In this document: in pieces, positions 30,303 to 38,370 of the stretch | Numbering within the stretch: position 1 is the first letter of the stretch | Layout of the letters: each line of letters opens with the position of its first letter | From: Candidatus Obscuribacterales bacterium | Lineage (GTDB): Bacteria > Cyanobacteriota > Vampirovibrionia > Obscuribacterales > Obscuribacteraceae | NCBI GenBank assembly: GCA_019752635.1 | Contig: JAIELX010000112.1 | Coordinates: 1 to 64,000, forward strand | Length of the DNA stretch: 64,000 bases | Direction: 5' to 3' | Notes under the pieces: model-generated | What the model saw: only the letters and a program-made list of their open reading frames with translations | The model's database searches: none | What the model was told of the DNA's origin: nothing | Program-made: the position numbers and the translations under genes

Positions 30303-30386
30303 ATGGGAAAGCGTTTTCAGAATCAGCACTCCCATGATTTATCCCCTCAGGAGGTCCGCACTGCTTGCACGGAAAAGTCGATCTAA
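30303..30386 (+). CDS. Short leader ORF overlapping the hflX start
   Basis: A 27-codon ORF starts at ATG 30303 (MGKRFQNQHSHDLS...) and ends with TAA at 30384-30386, overlapping the first 22 bases of hflX in another frame. The hflX ribosome site AGGAGG lies inside it. Its own ribosome site is weak. It could be a translated leader that couples hflX expression to ribosome behaviour, or chance. No family is recognised. Confidence 0.3.
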   Translation: MGKRFQNQHSHDLSPQEVRTACTEKSI

Positions 30387-32086
30387 CCAAGACCAAGGGG
30401 CTTAAGAAGTCAGAAATTAAGATGCTTGAGCGTCTACTCCAGGAACGCATTCCCGAAGGAAGAATTCTGACAATTGATTTAGCGGAGTCTATGGCTGAGT
30501 TTACGCATGAAACAGGAAATGTTGTTTGTGCGGCCATAAATCGACGAGGGCAGGTAGTGAACGTCACGGTGGGGCATCCCCGCGATGTAGACACTCCAGA
30601 GTTGAAAGGTTTGCGCTCGGGACCGGGTAGACTCTGCGGGCATAGGCTCGTGTATACCGCGCTCCCGGGAACCAACAATGCTAACTGCGGCATTTCGAAG
30701 GAAGATTTGCAGTTTCTGGCTCGGCACCGATTGGATGTTCTGGCTCAGATAAAAGTCGATCCGGAAAACACATTCAGCAAGACACGAGGCGAACAAGGCA
30801 AACTTGCCGACGTTGTGTTCATTGCCCACCTGCTCCCCGCGCGTGACGGCGAAGGCAAGCTTTGGAAAGTTTTGGAACCACAGACGGTGCGTCGTGCACA
30901 GGAAGAAGAGTTCGATAAACTGATTCAAGCACTGGAGGACGAGTTTCGCAGGGTGGCTCCAGGACTGCCAATCAAGGAAGGCGAAGAACGTGCTGTTCTT
31001 GTCGGTTTGATTCAGGAAGGACAAGATGCGTGGCAGGTCGAAGATGAGCTTGATGAACTTGCTCAATTGGCTCGAACTGCTGGTGCAAAAATTTGTGGTC
31101 GGTTGACTCAGGCGAGACTGCAACCTGATCCTCGTCTCTTTCTTGGTTCCGGCAAGGCTCAGGAACTAGCGCTGCTAGTGCAGGAGCTTGGCTCGAACCT
31201 TGTGGTCGTTGACCTTGAACTGGGTGCGAATCAACAACGTAACTTGGAAGATGCTGTTGGTGTGAAAGTGATCGATCGCACCGAGCTGATTCTAGACATT
31301 TTTGCGCAACGCGCCCAAACGCGAGAAGGAAAATTGCAAGTTGAACTTGCTCAGTTGCAGTATCTTTACCCGCGACTGGTCGGGAAAGGGCTGACTCTGA
31401 GCCGATTGGGCGGCGGTATCGCAACCAGAGGTCCTGGTGAAACGAAACTGGAAATTGATCGACGTCGCATCAGAGATCGCATAAACTTACTTGAAAAGGA
31501 AGTACTTCGAATTCGAAGCACTCGCGATACGCAGCGTCGCAAACGCTTGACCGAGAAACTGCCAGTGGTGGCGTTGACCGGTTACACGAACTCCGGCAAA
31601 TCGACCCTGCTGAATTCGCTCACGAAGAGTGATTCCATGGTGGAAGACAAACTATTCGCTACTTTGGACCCTGCAACTCGGCGCACTGTGTTGCCGGATT
31701 TGAGCCCCATTCTGATAACCGACACCGTAGGGTTCATCAAGAAGTTGCCTACGTCTCTTGTGGCAGCCTTTGCCGCCACGCTGGAAGAGGTTGGGCAGGC
31801 CGATATTCTGATTCATGTTATCGACGCGAGTCACCCGAATGTGATGGAGCAGATAACCAGTGTGCATGACGTACTGAGCGATTTGAAAGCTAACGACAAG
31901 CCGATGATCACTGTGCTCAATAAGGCGGATCAGGCTCGGCATGAGGATCTGGCGTGGCTGGCGAGCCAGTTGCCGAATCCTGTTATCGTCTCAGCGCGTG
32001 AACGGACAGGGCTTGGTCGCTTGATGGAAACGATCCAGGAAATGCTTCAAGAAGTCTGCCCTGAACGTCGCCGCTCCACCGCCTGA
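30365..32086 (+). CDS. hflX: Ribosome-associated GTPase HflX with long N-terminal domain
   Basis: The product is 573 residues; TTG start with AGGAGG 10 bases upstream. Residues 1-~185 are the extra N-terminal domain found in cyanobacterial and some clostridial HflX (KGLKKSEIKMLERLLQERIP, INRRGQVVNVTVG). Residues ~205-395 are the HflX domain (VVVDLELGANQQRNLEDAVG, TRGPGETKLEIDRRRI). The G domain has G1 GYTNSGKS at 406-413, G3 DTVGF at 453-457, G4 NKAD at 519-522 and a SARE G5. HflX binds the 50S subunit and splits or rescues stalled 70S ribosomes. It is a single gene with its own leader, convergent with skp. Confidence 0.94.
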   Translation: MHGKVDLTKTKGLKKSEIKMLERLLQERIPEGRILTIDLAESMAEFTHETGNVVCAAINRRGQVVNVTVGHPRDVDTPELKGLRSGPGRLCGHRLVYTALPGTNNANCGISKEDLQFLARHRLDVLAQIKVDPENTFSKTRGEQGKLADVVFIAHLLPARDGEGKLWKVLEPQTVRRAQEEEFDKLIQALEDEFRRVAPGLPIKEGEERAVLVGLIQEGQDAWQVEDELDELAQLARTAGAKICGRLTQARLQPDPRLFLGSGKAQELALLVQELGSNLVVVDLELGANQQRNLEDAVGVKVIDRTELILDIFAQRAQTREGKLQVELAQLQYLYPRLVGKGLTLSRLGGGIATRGPGETKLEIDRRRIRDRINLLEKEVLRIRSTRDTQRRKRLTEKLPVVALTGYTNSGKSTLLNSLTKSDSMVEDKLFATLDPATRRTVLPDLSPILITDTVGFIKKLPTSLVAAFAATLEEVGQADILIHVIDASHPNVMEQITSVHDVLSDLKANDKPMITVLNKADQARHEDLAWLASQLPNPVIVSARERTGLGRLMETIQEMLQEVCPERRRSTA

Positions 32087-32166
32087 ACGGATTGCCGATC
32101 GCCTCGGGGACCGGTCCGCGCGCGGCTTTGCTTTGCTGCAGCGAATTGCGCTCTGGTAGGAAAAAG

Positions 32167-32198
32167 AGAGAGGTCGAACCTTGCGGTTCGACCTCTCT
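32167..32198 (-). terminator. Strong Rho-independent terminator of the skp-like gene
   Basis: A perfect 14-bp stem with a 4-base loop. Read on the minus strand it is followed by CTCTTTTTCC, a proper U-run, about 30 bases after the skp stop. On the plus strand the tail is ATAGCTATT, so it may also help end hflX transcripts. Confidence 0.85.
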
Positions 32199-32228
32199 AT
32201 AGCTATTGGCTGAAGAATGCGCGACCGG

Positions 32229-32795
32229 TTACTTGCCAGCCGGTGCTTTCTCTTCTTTCTTCTCAGGAGCCGCGGCGCTGGTCGATCTGATAGCTGCCGG
32301 AGCCAGCTTCTTCACGATGGCGTCTGTGATGTCTTCGCCGTTGTTGACGATTTTTTCACCACCGGCGAATACGCCGGCGCCGTCTACAACCAGGTCTAGA
32401 CCTTTTTCTTTTGCTACGGAGGAAACCGCTTGAGCGATGCTTTGGTTAGCGATTGCTTGTTGCGTTTGCACCAGTTGGATCAGTGCTTGTTGTTTGGCGT
32501 TGATTTCGGTTTGCAATTGACGAGCGGCCTTCTCGATTTCTTCTTTGGCCTTGCTGTCTGTCTGCATTTTTTGCAACATCTTGTTGCCTTCTTCTACGTT
32601 TTGGCGAAGCATATTTTCAGCTTGCACACGGAGAGTCTCGGAGCCTGCGGCTTCTGGAAAGGATGCCTTAACCAGAGCGAGGTTGAAGTAACCGAGTTTC
32701 AAACTGACCGGCTGCGCTGCGAAGGCGGGTGCTACCGCCGACATCGCCATAAGCGCTGCCAATGCAATTGAATTACGAACTTTGCTTGACGTCAT
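32229..32795 (-). CDS. OmpH/Skp-like periplasmic chaperone
   Basis: The product is 188 residues, ATG with AGGT 7 bases upstream. The signal peptide is at 1-26 (ALAALMAMSAVAPAFA, cleaved before AQP). The motif LGYFNLALVKASFPEA opens the mature chain as in Skp. A long coiled coil follows (~60-125, rich in Gln, Lys, Glu), then GLDLVVDGAGVFAGG, typical of the family's C-terminal strand. A charged Ala/Glu/Lys tail ends the protein. Skp chaperones outer-membrane proteins across the periplasm, which implies a Gram-negative envelope here. Confidence 0.88.
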   Translation of the reverse strand: MTSSKVRNSIALAALMAMSAVAPAFAAQPVSLKLGYFNLALVKASFPEAAGSETLRVQAENMLRQNVEEGNKMLQKMQTDSKAKEEIEKAARQLQTEINAKQQALIQLVQTQQAIANQSIAQAVSSVAKEKGLDLVVDGAGVFAGGEKIVNNGEDITDAIVKKLAPAAIRSTSAAAPEKKEEKAPAGK

Positions 32796-32829
32796 GTTTC
32801 TACCTGCTAATTTGCCAACAGTCGGCTAG

Positions 32830-32858
32830 ATTATACTATGCGTGTCTAGGTTCAACCA
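32830..32858 (-). promoter_or_regulatory. Candidate promoter of the skp-like gene
   Basis: On the minus strand a perfect TATAAT lies at 32835-32830, about 35 bases upstream of the start codon. A weak TGGTTG lies 17 bases further upstream. The -10 is convincing, the -35 is not. Confidence 0.4.
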
Positions 32859-32930
32859 GACCGGGTGCACGCCGTATGCACGCAGTCACAATTTTACGCT
32901 TGAACGATGCTCCCGACATGAAGCTCGATG

Positions 32931-33401
32931 TCAACAGTATTCTACCAGACAAATCAACGGCTTTCTGCCCGTGAATCCATCGCTTGTCAAATGCCAGTGA
33001 CTAATGTCATCTTCGTCCATACGCCAGCACAAAAAGTACTCGAACCCGTTTTGCTCGGCGGGAAAATCAACAAGCCCGTCCCGAATATTCCGTAGAACAA
33101 CGCCTTTGCGCGTTAGCTCTTCGACTCGCGCCTCCAATCGTTCCAGGAAAATCTTCTGGTCCGCTGTGAGTTCCTGGTACGACTCCTGAAACTCGTTGCG
33201 GCAAGCCCTCAGTCGCGCTATCTCTTCGGGATCGCTCAAATGCTTCTCTGACTCAGCCAATGCGGCCTCGGCCGCTTGGTATCGAGTCGCACTTTCCCGC
33301 ACCTTGTGCGCTCGTTCATCGAATTCTATGTTCGCTTCAGCAAGCAACACTCGCAGCTCGGGCAGCATCTGACGCGCTTCTTCCACCGTAAAAGTCTTCA
33401 T
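32931..33401 (-). CDS. DUF2203-family protein
   Basis: The product is 156 residues from ATG 33401 (GAGG about 9 bases upstream); the frame extends upstream but the family starts at MKTFTVEEARQMLPELRVLL. A long coiled-coil helix spans ~30-100. The C-terminal signature is GLVDFPAEQNG, then YFLCWRMDEDDISHWH and GFTGRKPL, as in DUF2203 proteins of cyanobacteria and actinobacteria. Function unknown. It stands alone on the minus strand, divergent from the cyclase gene. Confidence 0.78.
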   Translation of the reverse strand: MKTFTVEEARQMLPELRVLLAEANIEFDERAHKVRESATRYQAAEAALAESEKHLSDPEEIARLRACRNEFQESYQELTADQKIFLERLEARVEELTRKGVVLRNIRDGLVDFPAEQNGFEYFLCWRMDEDDISHWHLTSDGFTGRKPLICLVEYC

Positions 33402-33654
33402 CGAAAACCGCCTCAGTTCCACATTCTTCAGAATAGTCCAACTACCGGTGCAGACTCGAGTTGATATTAGAAAATCTATTTTTCGTCGTAACAATCTGAA
33501 ACGCACACAAAGGGTCGGTCAAATGACTGACTCAAGTGGCGTCGAGAATGAGTTTGACCAACACGTAACGCGGTGGTCGGGTCGAGGGTTGTGAACAGAT
33601 GCGGCCGGGGGCGAATCGCGTGGTATTGTCCTAGCGTTTGAGCCGGAGGATGCC

Positions 33655-34446
33655 ATGTCTAAGTTAGTAGATTTGACTCGCCCATTGGAAGTGCTGGACA
33701 AGAATTCCTTTCCTGAGATCCTCCGCCCGTTGTTCCGCATAATCTCTCCGGAAGTTGAGTTTGTTGATCATGCCGCCGGTGCCAGGATCATGGGTGAACT
33801 GTTCCGGTGCGGCGCAGAGGAGCTGCCTGCGGGTGAAGGTTGGGCTGAGGAGAATTTATCTATTTCCAGCCATCTGGGCACTCATGTGGATGCGCCATGG
33901 CACTATGGCAGCACCTGCGGTGGCAAACCCGCGCGGACTATCGACCAGATTGAGCTGTCCGAGTTGTATTGTGACGCTGTGGTGCTCGATCTCTCACACA
34001 AGAAGGGCACGGGAGCGGCGATCACGGTAGACGATCTGCGCGCTGCGCTCGACAGAGTTGAGTACCGAATTAAAGAGGGCGATGCGGTTCTTGTCCGCAC
34101 TGATCACGACAAGTTCGCGTTGACCGATCCTGTGCGATACAACTACCCCGGGCTAGTCGGAGAAAGCGCAACTTGGCTTGCGGATCAAGGTGCCACCATC
34201 GGCGGTACGGACGCTACAGGTTGGGACCGTCCCTTTCATGTAATGATCGGCGAGTACATGCAAACGAAGAACAAAGAGAAAATCTGGGACGCTCACTACG
34301 CGCACCGTGAAAAAGACTTCTTCGTCGTACAACAGCTTGCCAACTTGGATCAGTTGCCTGCTCACGGGTTTAAGGTCGGGTTCTTCCCTCTGCGACTGAT
34401 GGGAGCGAGTGCTGCTCCGGCGCGAGTGGTTGCTTTTTTAAATTGA
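33655..34446 (+). CDS. Cyclase-family metal-dependent hydrolase (kynurenine formamidase-like)
   Basis: The product is 263 residues, ATG with GGAGGATGCC directly upstream. The signature H-x-G-T-H-x-D-x-P-x-H is complete: HLGTHVDAPWH with His73, His77, Asp79 and His83, the zinc ligands of the cyclase fold. LVRTDHDKF and GGTDATGWDRP follow. Members hydrolyse N-formylkynurenine or act on small cyclic amides or isatin. The substrate here cannot be told, and no tryptophan-degradation genes are nearby. A possible terminator follows. Confidence 0.85.
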   Translation: MSKLVDLTRPLEVLDKNSFPEILRPLFRIISPEVEFVDHAAGARIMGELFRCGAEELPAGEGWAEENLSISSHLGTHVDAPWHYGSTCGGKPARTIDQIELSELYCDAVVLDLSHKKGTGAAITVDDLRAALDRVEYRIKEGDAVLVRTDHDKFALTDPVRYNYPGLVGESATWLADQGATIGGTDATGWDRPFHVMIGEYMQTKNKEKIWDAHYAHREKDFFVVQQLANLDQLPAHGFKVGFFPLRLMGASAAPARVVAFLN

Positions 34447-34455
34447 AAAAAATGG

Positions 34456-34509
34456 AGCCGCTGGGTTGGTTAATCTATTCGCTTGGCCCATACGAAAAGG
34501 CCAGCGGCT
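34456..34509 (+). terminator. Two overlapping hairpins after the cyclase gene
   Basis: AGCCGCTGG (34456-34464) pairs with CCAGCGGCT (34501-34509), 9 bp with a 36-base loop. Inside, TGGCC can pair with GGCCA (34499-34503), which shares bases with the outer arm, so the two structures compete. It is followed by TCTGTATTC, a weak T-tract. Confidence 0.5.
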
Positions 34510-34563
34510 TCTGTATTCAAACTATACCGCATGGCCAAAACTGCACACAGGGTTTACCCTAGA

Positions 34564-34827
34564 TCAGATACCTTGACTTTCCTTCTGATCGAAAGACACT
34601 TCAGTTGGATGCCATGCTCTTTGCAGCATGCGATGGACTGACTGGAAGTTGGTGGCGCCCGTAGAGGCATGCCCCATTGAATTCTTGAGGGAAATGAGGT
34701 TTGCGCCGCGCCTTGTACGGAGGAGATTATCAGTTACTGCATGCCTCTTGAACACGGCGGAAGGTGGGGAAGATGCCTTCAGTAGTCTAAAAAAATAATT
34801 CGAGCGAAAAGTCGCTCCTGCTGACAT
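34564..34827 (-). pseudogene. Remnant of a tyrosine recombinase (integrase) C-terminus
   Basis: An 87-codon frame contains KRHAVTDNLLRTRRGANL and MGHASTGATNFQSVH. This aligns with the integrase pattern RH-ATHLL---GADL---LGH-S---T--Y--V: the Arg of the RH box and the Gly-His pair are kept, but the active-site Tyr position is Gln. The N-terminal catalytic Arg region and the core-binding domain are absent. It is therefore a dead fragment of an integrase or Xer-like recombinase, lying between the cyclase and TetR genes. The match is by eye and short. Confidence 0.45.
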
Positions 34828-34887
34828 GCTTCTTTATATCAGCCGTATGGGTCGGACACCGAATGCGGTGGCAAACCTCAAGTCGAT

Positions 34888-35508
34888 CTATTTGCTCAGA
34901 CCGTGCGTACAAAAAAGGGTGAGGCGCTCCAACACGTCGTCAATCTTCCAGTCCTCAGTGTCGCTGTATCGCTGCCTAATTGGCTTCTGGCGCGTGAGAA
35001 AACACACAATTAAACTCAGCATAAACTCGAACCTCCACTGACCTTCAGACTCTGTGATGGAGGGATCCAACTTCTTGAACGCTGCTATGTATTGGTCGCG
35101 GCAAGCGGCAAAATTCTTGTCGACCATTGAATACACCGGCTCTGGCTCCGTTTGGGAACGACCCAAGAACAAGCTCAAAGTTTCGCCTTTGTTGCCCATA
35201 CTCTTTATCAGGCGTAAGGGTGGTCCATAGAATGAACGAACGACGTCTTCAGCTGTGACGCCCGGGGAGTCCATCGCTACGTTCAATTCTTGCAACTGCG
35301 CGCTGACCACCGGTGCGGCAAAGCGTTCAACTACAGCGGCGTACAGCTCTTCTTTCGTGCCGAAGTGATACGCGACGGCGGCTACGTTCACTTTGGCTTC
35401 TTTTATGATGCCGCGCAAGGTGGTGCCGCCGAACCCTTCCGTCGCAAAGTGACGCTCGGCTATATCAATGATGTGCGTTTTCGTGTCGGCTTTCGCTGAA
35501 GACTTCAC
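34888..35508 (-). CDS. TetR-family transcriptional regulator
   Basis: The product is 206 residues, GTG start with GAGGTG 5-7 bases upstream. The N-terminal helix-turn-helix spans ~11-57 (IIDIAERHFATEGFGGTTLR, then VNVAAVAYHFGTKEELYAAV), the TetR signature. The C-terminal ligand domain is about 150 residues (ERFAAPVVSAQLQELN, SLFLGRSQTEPEP). It is divergent from an O-methyltransferase gene. The shared 160-base gap has a near-consensus promoter and two palindromes, so this regulator probably represses the methyltransferase and itself until a small molecule binds. Confidence 0.93.
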   Translation of the reverse strand: MKSSAKADTKTHIIDIAERHFATEGFGGTTLRGIIKEAKVNVAAVAYHFGTKEELYAAVVERFAAPVVSAQLQELNVAMDSPGVTAEDVVRSFYGPPLRLIKSMGNKGETLSLFLGRSQTEPEPVYSMVDKNFAACRDQYIAAFKKLDPSITESEGQWRFEFMLSLIVCFLTRQKPIRQRYSDTEDWKIDDVLERLTLFCTHGLSK

Positions 35509-35533
35509 TTCTTCACCTCTTTTCGAGCATAGC

Positions 35534-35554
35534 TTGACACATTGTACCTGTCAA
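35534..35554. promoter_or_regulatory. Candidate TetR operator over the -35 box
   Basis: Inverted repeat TTGACA-N9-TGTCAA, 21 bases in all. The left arm is itself the -35 box, so a bound repressor dimer would block RNA polymerase. Confidence 0.5.
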
Positions 35555-35563
35555 CTGTATGAT
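35534..35563 (+). promoter_or_regulatory. Near-consensus promoter of the O-methyltransferase gene
   Basis: TTGACA (35534-35539), an 18-base spacer and TATGAT (35558-35563), about 105 bases upstream of the methyltransferase start. The -35 hexamer is perfect and the -10 has one mismatch. Confidence 0.7.
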
Positions 35564-35581
35564 TCAATCAAGTGATTGAAT
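35562..35581. promoter_or_regulatory. Second palindrome at the -10/start region
   Basis: A perfect 9-bp inverted repeat ATTCAATCA-AG-TGATTGAAT overlaps the end of the -10 box and the expected start site. Size and position fit a TetR-type operator. It has a different sequence from the first palindrome, so perhaps only one is the TetR site. Confidence 0.55.
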
Positions 35582-35667
35582 GGAGTCTCGAAAAGTCTTT
35601 GGAGTAGTCTCCTGCGGTATTCGGCTGTTGCCTCGCCGCGGTGATTGCCCGCACCATCGGAGGTCTT

Positions 35668-36741
35668 ATGACTATGAATGTCTCGCGTTCTGCCTCGGGA
35701 AGGCAGAACGGTCGTTTGCTCGATGAATCGGAACCGGCATTGCAGGCTCGGTACCAACTAAACGATATCTTTTGCGGAATGTGGCTTTGTCACACCATTG
35801 TGGCGTTAGCTAAGCTAAAAGTATTCGACTTGATTGATGAAAGTGGTGTTAGCGCTGAGTCGATTGCTTGCAAGTTGGGATTGGATGCCCGAATGCTCTA
35901 CCGCGCATTGCGGGCTGTCGCAGCTAACGGAATACTGGAGGAGACTTCTTTCCGGACGTTTAAGCCAGGAGCGGTATCGACTCTACTCCGTTCAGATCAT
36001 CGGGAAAGTTGGCGTGGCATGGCGCTGATGTGGGGACATACGGTAAGCACTCGCTCCTGGGAGCAATTTGCAGAGGTTCTGCGCGATGGTCGTTCCGGAG
36101 TGACTCATGCTTACGGAAAGACCCTGTACGAGCAGCTTCATGTCGAGCCCGAAGCGATGCAAGCGTTCTCCGCCGCCATGATCAGTAATTCCGCTCAGAC
36201 TGCCAAAGCCATAGCGGCGGCATTTCCGTTCGAGAATTTCTCAACAGTACTGGACCTCGCCGGGGGTGTTGGCACCATGCTTGAGGGAATTCTTCAAGTG
36301 CACCCGCACCTGTTTGGGGGCATACTGGAGATTCCCGACTTGCAAGATGCTGCCGAGCAAGCGATGGCTTCAGCAGGGCTGAGTAAGCGCGCTGTATTCA
36401 TTTCCGGCGACTTCATCCAACGCGTTCCTGCGGATTTTGACGTGTATCTCGTAAAGAATTCAATGTGGAATTGGAATGATGCCGACTGTCTTTCCATAAT
36501 ACATTGCGTACGTAGTGCCATCGGCGGTGCCAACGGTAAACGATTTGTGATCATTGAATACATCATTGATGCCGAGAACAAGTCCTGGACAACTCTTTAC
36601 GACATGCAAATCGCCAACTTACCGGGCGGTCGCGCACGTACGCAATCAGAGTACCAGGAGCTGTTGCGTAACGGCGGCTTCGAGTTAGAACGCGTCGCAA
36701 GAGCGCAGGATCAGACTCTGTTGATTGCTAAGCCGGTGTAA
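35668..36741 (+). CDS. SAM-dependent O-methyltransferase (COMT/hydroxyneurosporene type)
   Basis: The product is 357 residues from ATG 35668 (CGGAGGTCTT just before); another ATG lies two codons later. Residues ~25-110 are the winged-helix dimerisation domain (FCGMWLCHTIVALAKLKVFD, LGLDARMLYRALRAVAANGI). The SAM site is VLDLAGGVGTM at 194-204, followed by the acidic LEIPDL loop and VYLVKNSMWNW with the family's usual post-SAM strand. Such enzymes methylate hydroxyl groups of pigments, polyketides or phenolics. The substrate is unknown, and no biosynthetic cluster surrounds it. Control by the divergent TetR regulator is likely. Confidence 0.88.
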   Translation: MTMNVSRSASGRQNGRLLDESEPALQARYQLNDIFCGMWLCHTIVALAKLKVFDLIDESGVSAESIACKLGLDARMLYRALRAVAANGILEETSFRTFKPGAVSTLLRSDHRESWRGMALMWGHTVSTRSWEQFAEVLRDGRSGVTHAYGKTLYEQLHVEPEAMQAFSAAMISNSAQTAKAIAAAFPFENFSTVLDLAGGVGTMLEGILQVHPHLFGGILEIPDLQDAAEQAMASAGLSKRAVFISGDFIQRVPADFDVYLVKNSMWNWNDADCLSIIHCVRSAIGGANGKRFVIIEYIIDAENKSWTTLYDMQIANLPGGRARTQSEYQELLRNGGFELERVARAQDQTLLIAKPV

Positions 36742-36757
36742 CGAAGACCGTGTAGCT

Positions 36758-36794
36758 GCTCCCGAACATCGAGTCCGAGTAATTACCCGGGAGC
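36758..36794. terminator. Weak hairpin between convergent genes
   Basis: GCTCCCG pairs with CGGGAGC around a 23-base loop, between the methyltransferase stop and the IctB-like stop. There is no T-run. Confidence 0.3.
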
Positions 36795-36840
36795 GTCGGC
36801 GATCGGTCCGAGCCCGTCGTGCTCCAGGGGGCTCAACAAA

Positions 36841-38364
36841 CTAACTGGTCCTTTGAATGTCGTTTGGTGCCGTAGGTGGCGCGTTGCTATCGGACTGCAC
36901 CGAGCTTGATTGCAATCCGGATTCGGCCGCAGACGTACCGTTCGGTCGCCCGACTGTCACCATCAAGGCCGCGAGAAGCCAAAAGATTAGCTGGACTTGA
37001 GGGCGATAGTAGACGGTGTCAACCAGACCGTGCAACATCATTGCTAGCATTGCTGTTGCTGCTCCGGCGACTATCCACCGTTCGGCCTTGCCCGGGTTGT
37101 TCCAGAAAGTTTGGTGCGCTCTTGCCATGAGCCCGACGACCATGGCGCAAAAAAGCCCCAATCCGACTACGCCGCTTTCGACCGCCACTTCCAATGGCAC
37201 ACAATAGGTGCCGAGCGCATCAAACCCTGATTTCATATACAAACCGTAAGCCATTCGAAACGCAGAGTTGCCGGGGCCGATTCCCAGCCACCAGTTATCG
37301 AGGAACATCTGGTAGGAGGAAGCGTAAACGTTCAACCTGTATGAATTCGAGCTGTGCTCCCTTCCTGCGAACATGGAAAGGATGCGATGCTCATATGCGG
37401 GAAATTGATGCAACCCCAACGCCAGCACCACTGGTGTCGCTATGAGGACCAGCACAAGCCAGATCCGCAGCTTGGGGTAGCTGACCCACAGTGAGGCGAT
37501 GCAGGTGACGGCCAGTGATGCCAGTCCTGCCGCGATGCCGATGTAACCGCCCCGGCTGCCGGTAAAGATGCAGGAGAGAATTGTGACTGCCGCTATGCCC
37601 AGCGGGATGATTGCTGCACTGCGTAGCCAGCCCTTCAGGGATGTTCCGAGCATAACGGCCATGCTCAAACCCATGGGAATGAGCGGTACCAGGTAACCCG
37701 CTAAAAGATTTGGATTTCTCAACGTGGCGTATACGCGAGTGGTCTTTTCTTCAACTGTCGGGTCTTCCCACGTTGCCAGGGGGGCTACACCGATTTTGTA
37801 TTGATAAACACCGTACACGGAAATCAACGCGCCTGCCAGAAGCATACTGGAGATAACGACCAGGCTGCGCTTCTTCGTGTCCGTCTGTAATACCGAAACA
37901 AACAAGAAGTACGAAGCAATGTACACGGACATCTTCGCTAAGCCTTTGATGCTGGCTGCTAGATAGTGTGATCCAAACGTGGCGATCATGTTCATGCCGA
38001 AAAATGCAAGAACAAGCATGTCCAGCCCGCAGGGGCGAAACTTCTCTTTGCCGCCGAGGACGGCGCCCAAGATTCTTAACCCTAGTGCTCCCAGTACGAT
38101 TAAGGCTAATCCTTCTTTGTCGTTTGCAAATTGTGGTGCCGGAAGTATAAAAAAGAGAAGCGCTACAACTGCGTAACCAAGCCAGTGAAACCACGACCCG
38201 ACTTTGCTTATCGGTGCTGCAAGTTTGCCGCTGGCAGACTTGATCGCGTTCCACGCTCGAAAAAAGATTGATTGATGAAGCGTATCCGCCCAAAACTTGT
38301 CGAGAGTGGACAGCGAGAGCCACGGTAAAACGGTGGTGTCGACGTAGTTGATTAGCTCTTTCAT
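36841..38364 (-). CDS. IctB-like / O-antigen ligase family membrane protein
   Basis: The product is 507 residues with about 11 hydrophobic helices. The N-terminus (LHQSIFFRAWNAIKSASGKL) and the core TWEDPTVEEKTTRVYATLRN, then PNLLAGYL, match the cyanobacterial IctB subfamily of Wzy/O-antigen ligases. FTGSRGGYIG and WWLGIGPGNSAFR are the periplasmic-loop signatures of the wider family. IctB was first named for inorganic carbon uptake, but the fold is that of a glycan ligase or polymerase, and that is the safer reading. A Ser/Gln-rich tail ends the protein. It follows the DUF4330 gene by 6 bases, so the two form an operon. Confidence 0.82.
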   Translation of the reverse strand: MKELINYVDTTVLPWLSLSTLDKFWADTLHQSIFFRAWNAIKSASGKLAAPISKVGSWFHWLGYAVVALLFFILPAPQFANDKEGLALIVLGALGLRILGAVLGGKEKFRPCGLDMLVLAFFGMNMIATFGSHYLAASIKGLAKMSVYIASYFLFVSVLQTDTKKRSLVVISSMLLAGALISVYGVYQYKIGVAPLATWEDPTVEEKTTRVYATLRNPNLLAGYLVPLIPMGLSMAVMLGTSLKGWLRSAAIIPLGIAAVTILSCIFTGSRGGYIGIAAGLASLAVTCIASLWVSYPKLRIWLVLVLIATPVVLALGLHQFPAYEHRILSMFAGREHSSNSYRLNVYASSYQMFLDNWWLGIGPGNSAFRMAYGLYMKSGFDALGTYCVPLEVAVESGVVGLGLFCAMVVGLMARAHQTFWNNPGKAERWIVAGAATAMLAMMLHGLVDTVYYRPQVQLIFWLLAALMVTVGRPNGTSAAESGLQSSSVQSDSNAPPTAPNDIQRTS

Positions 38365-38370
38365 AACGAT

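Noticed and set aside
32167..32198. A GGTTCGA sequence that could suggest a tRNA T-arm
   Set aside because: It is one arm of the perfect terminator stem; no tRNA cloverleaf surrounds it.
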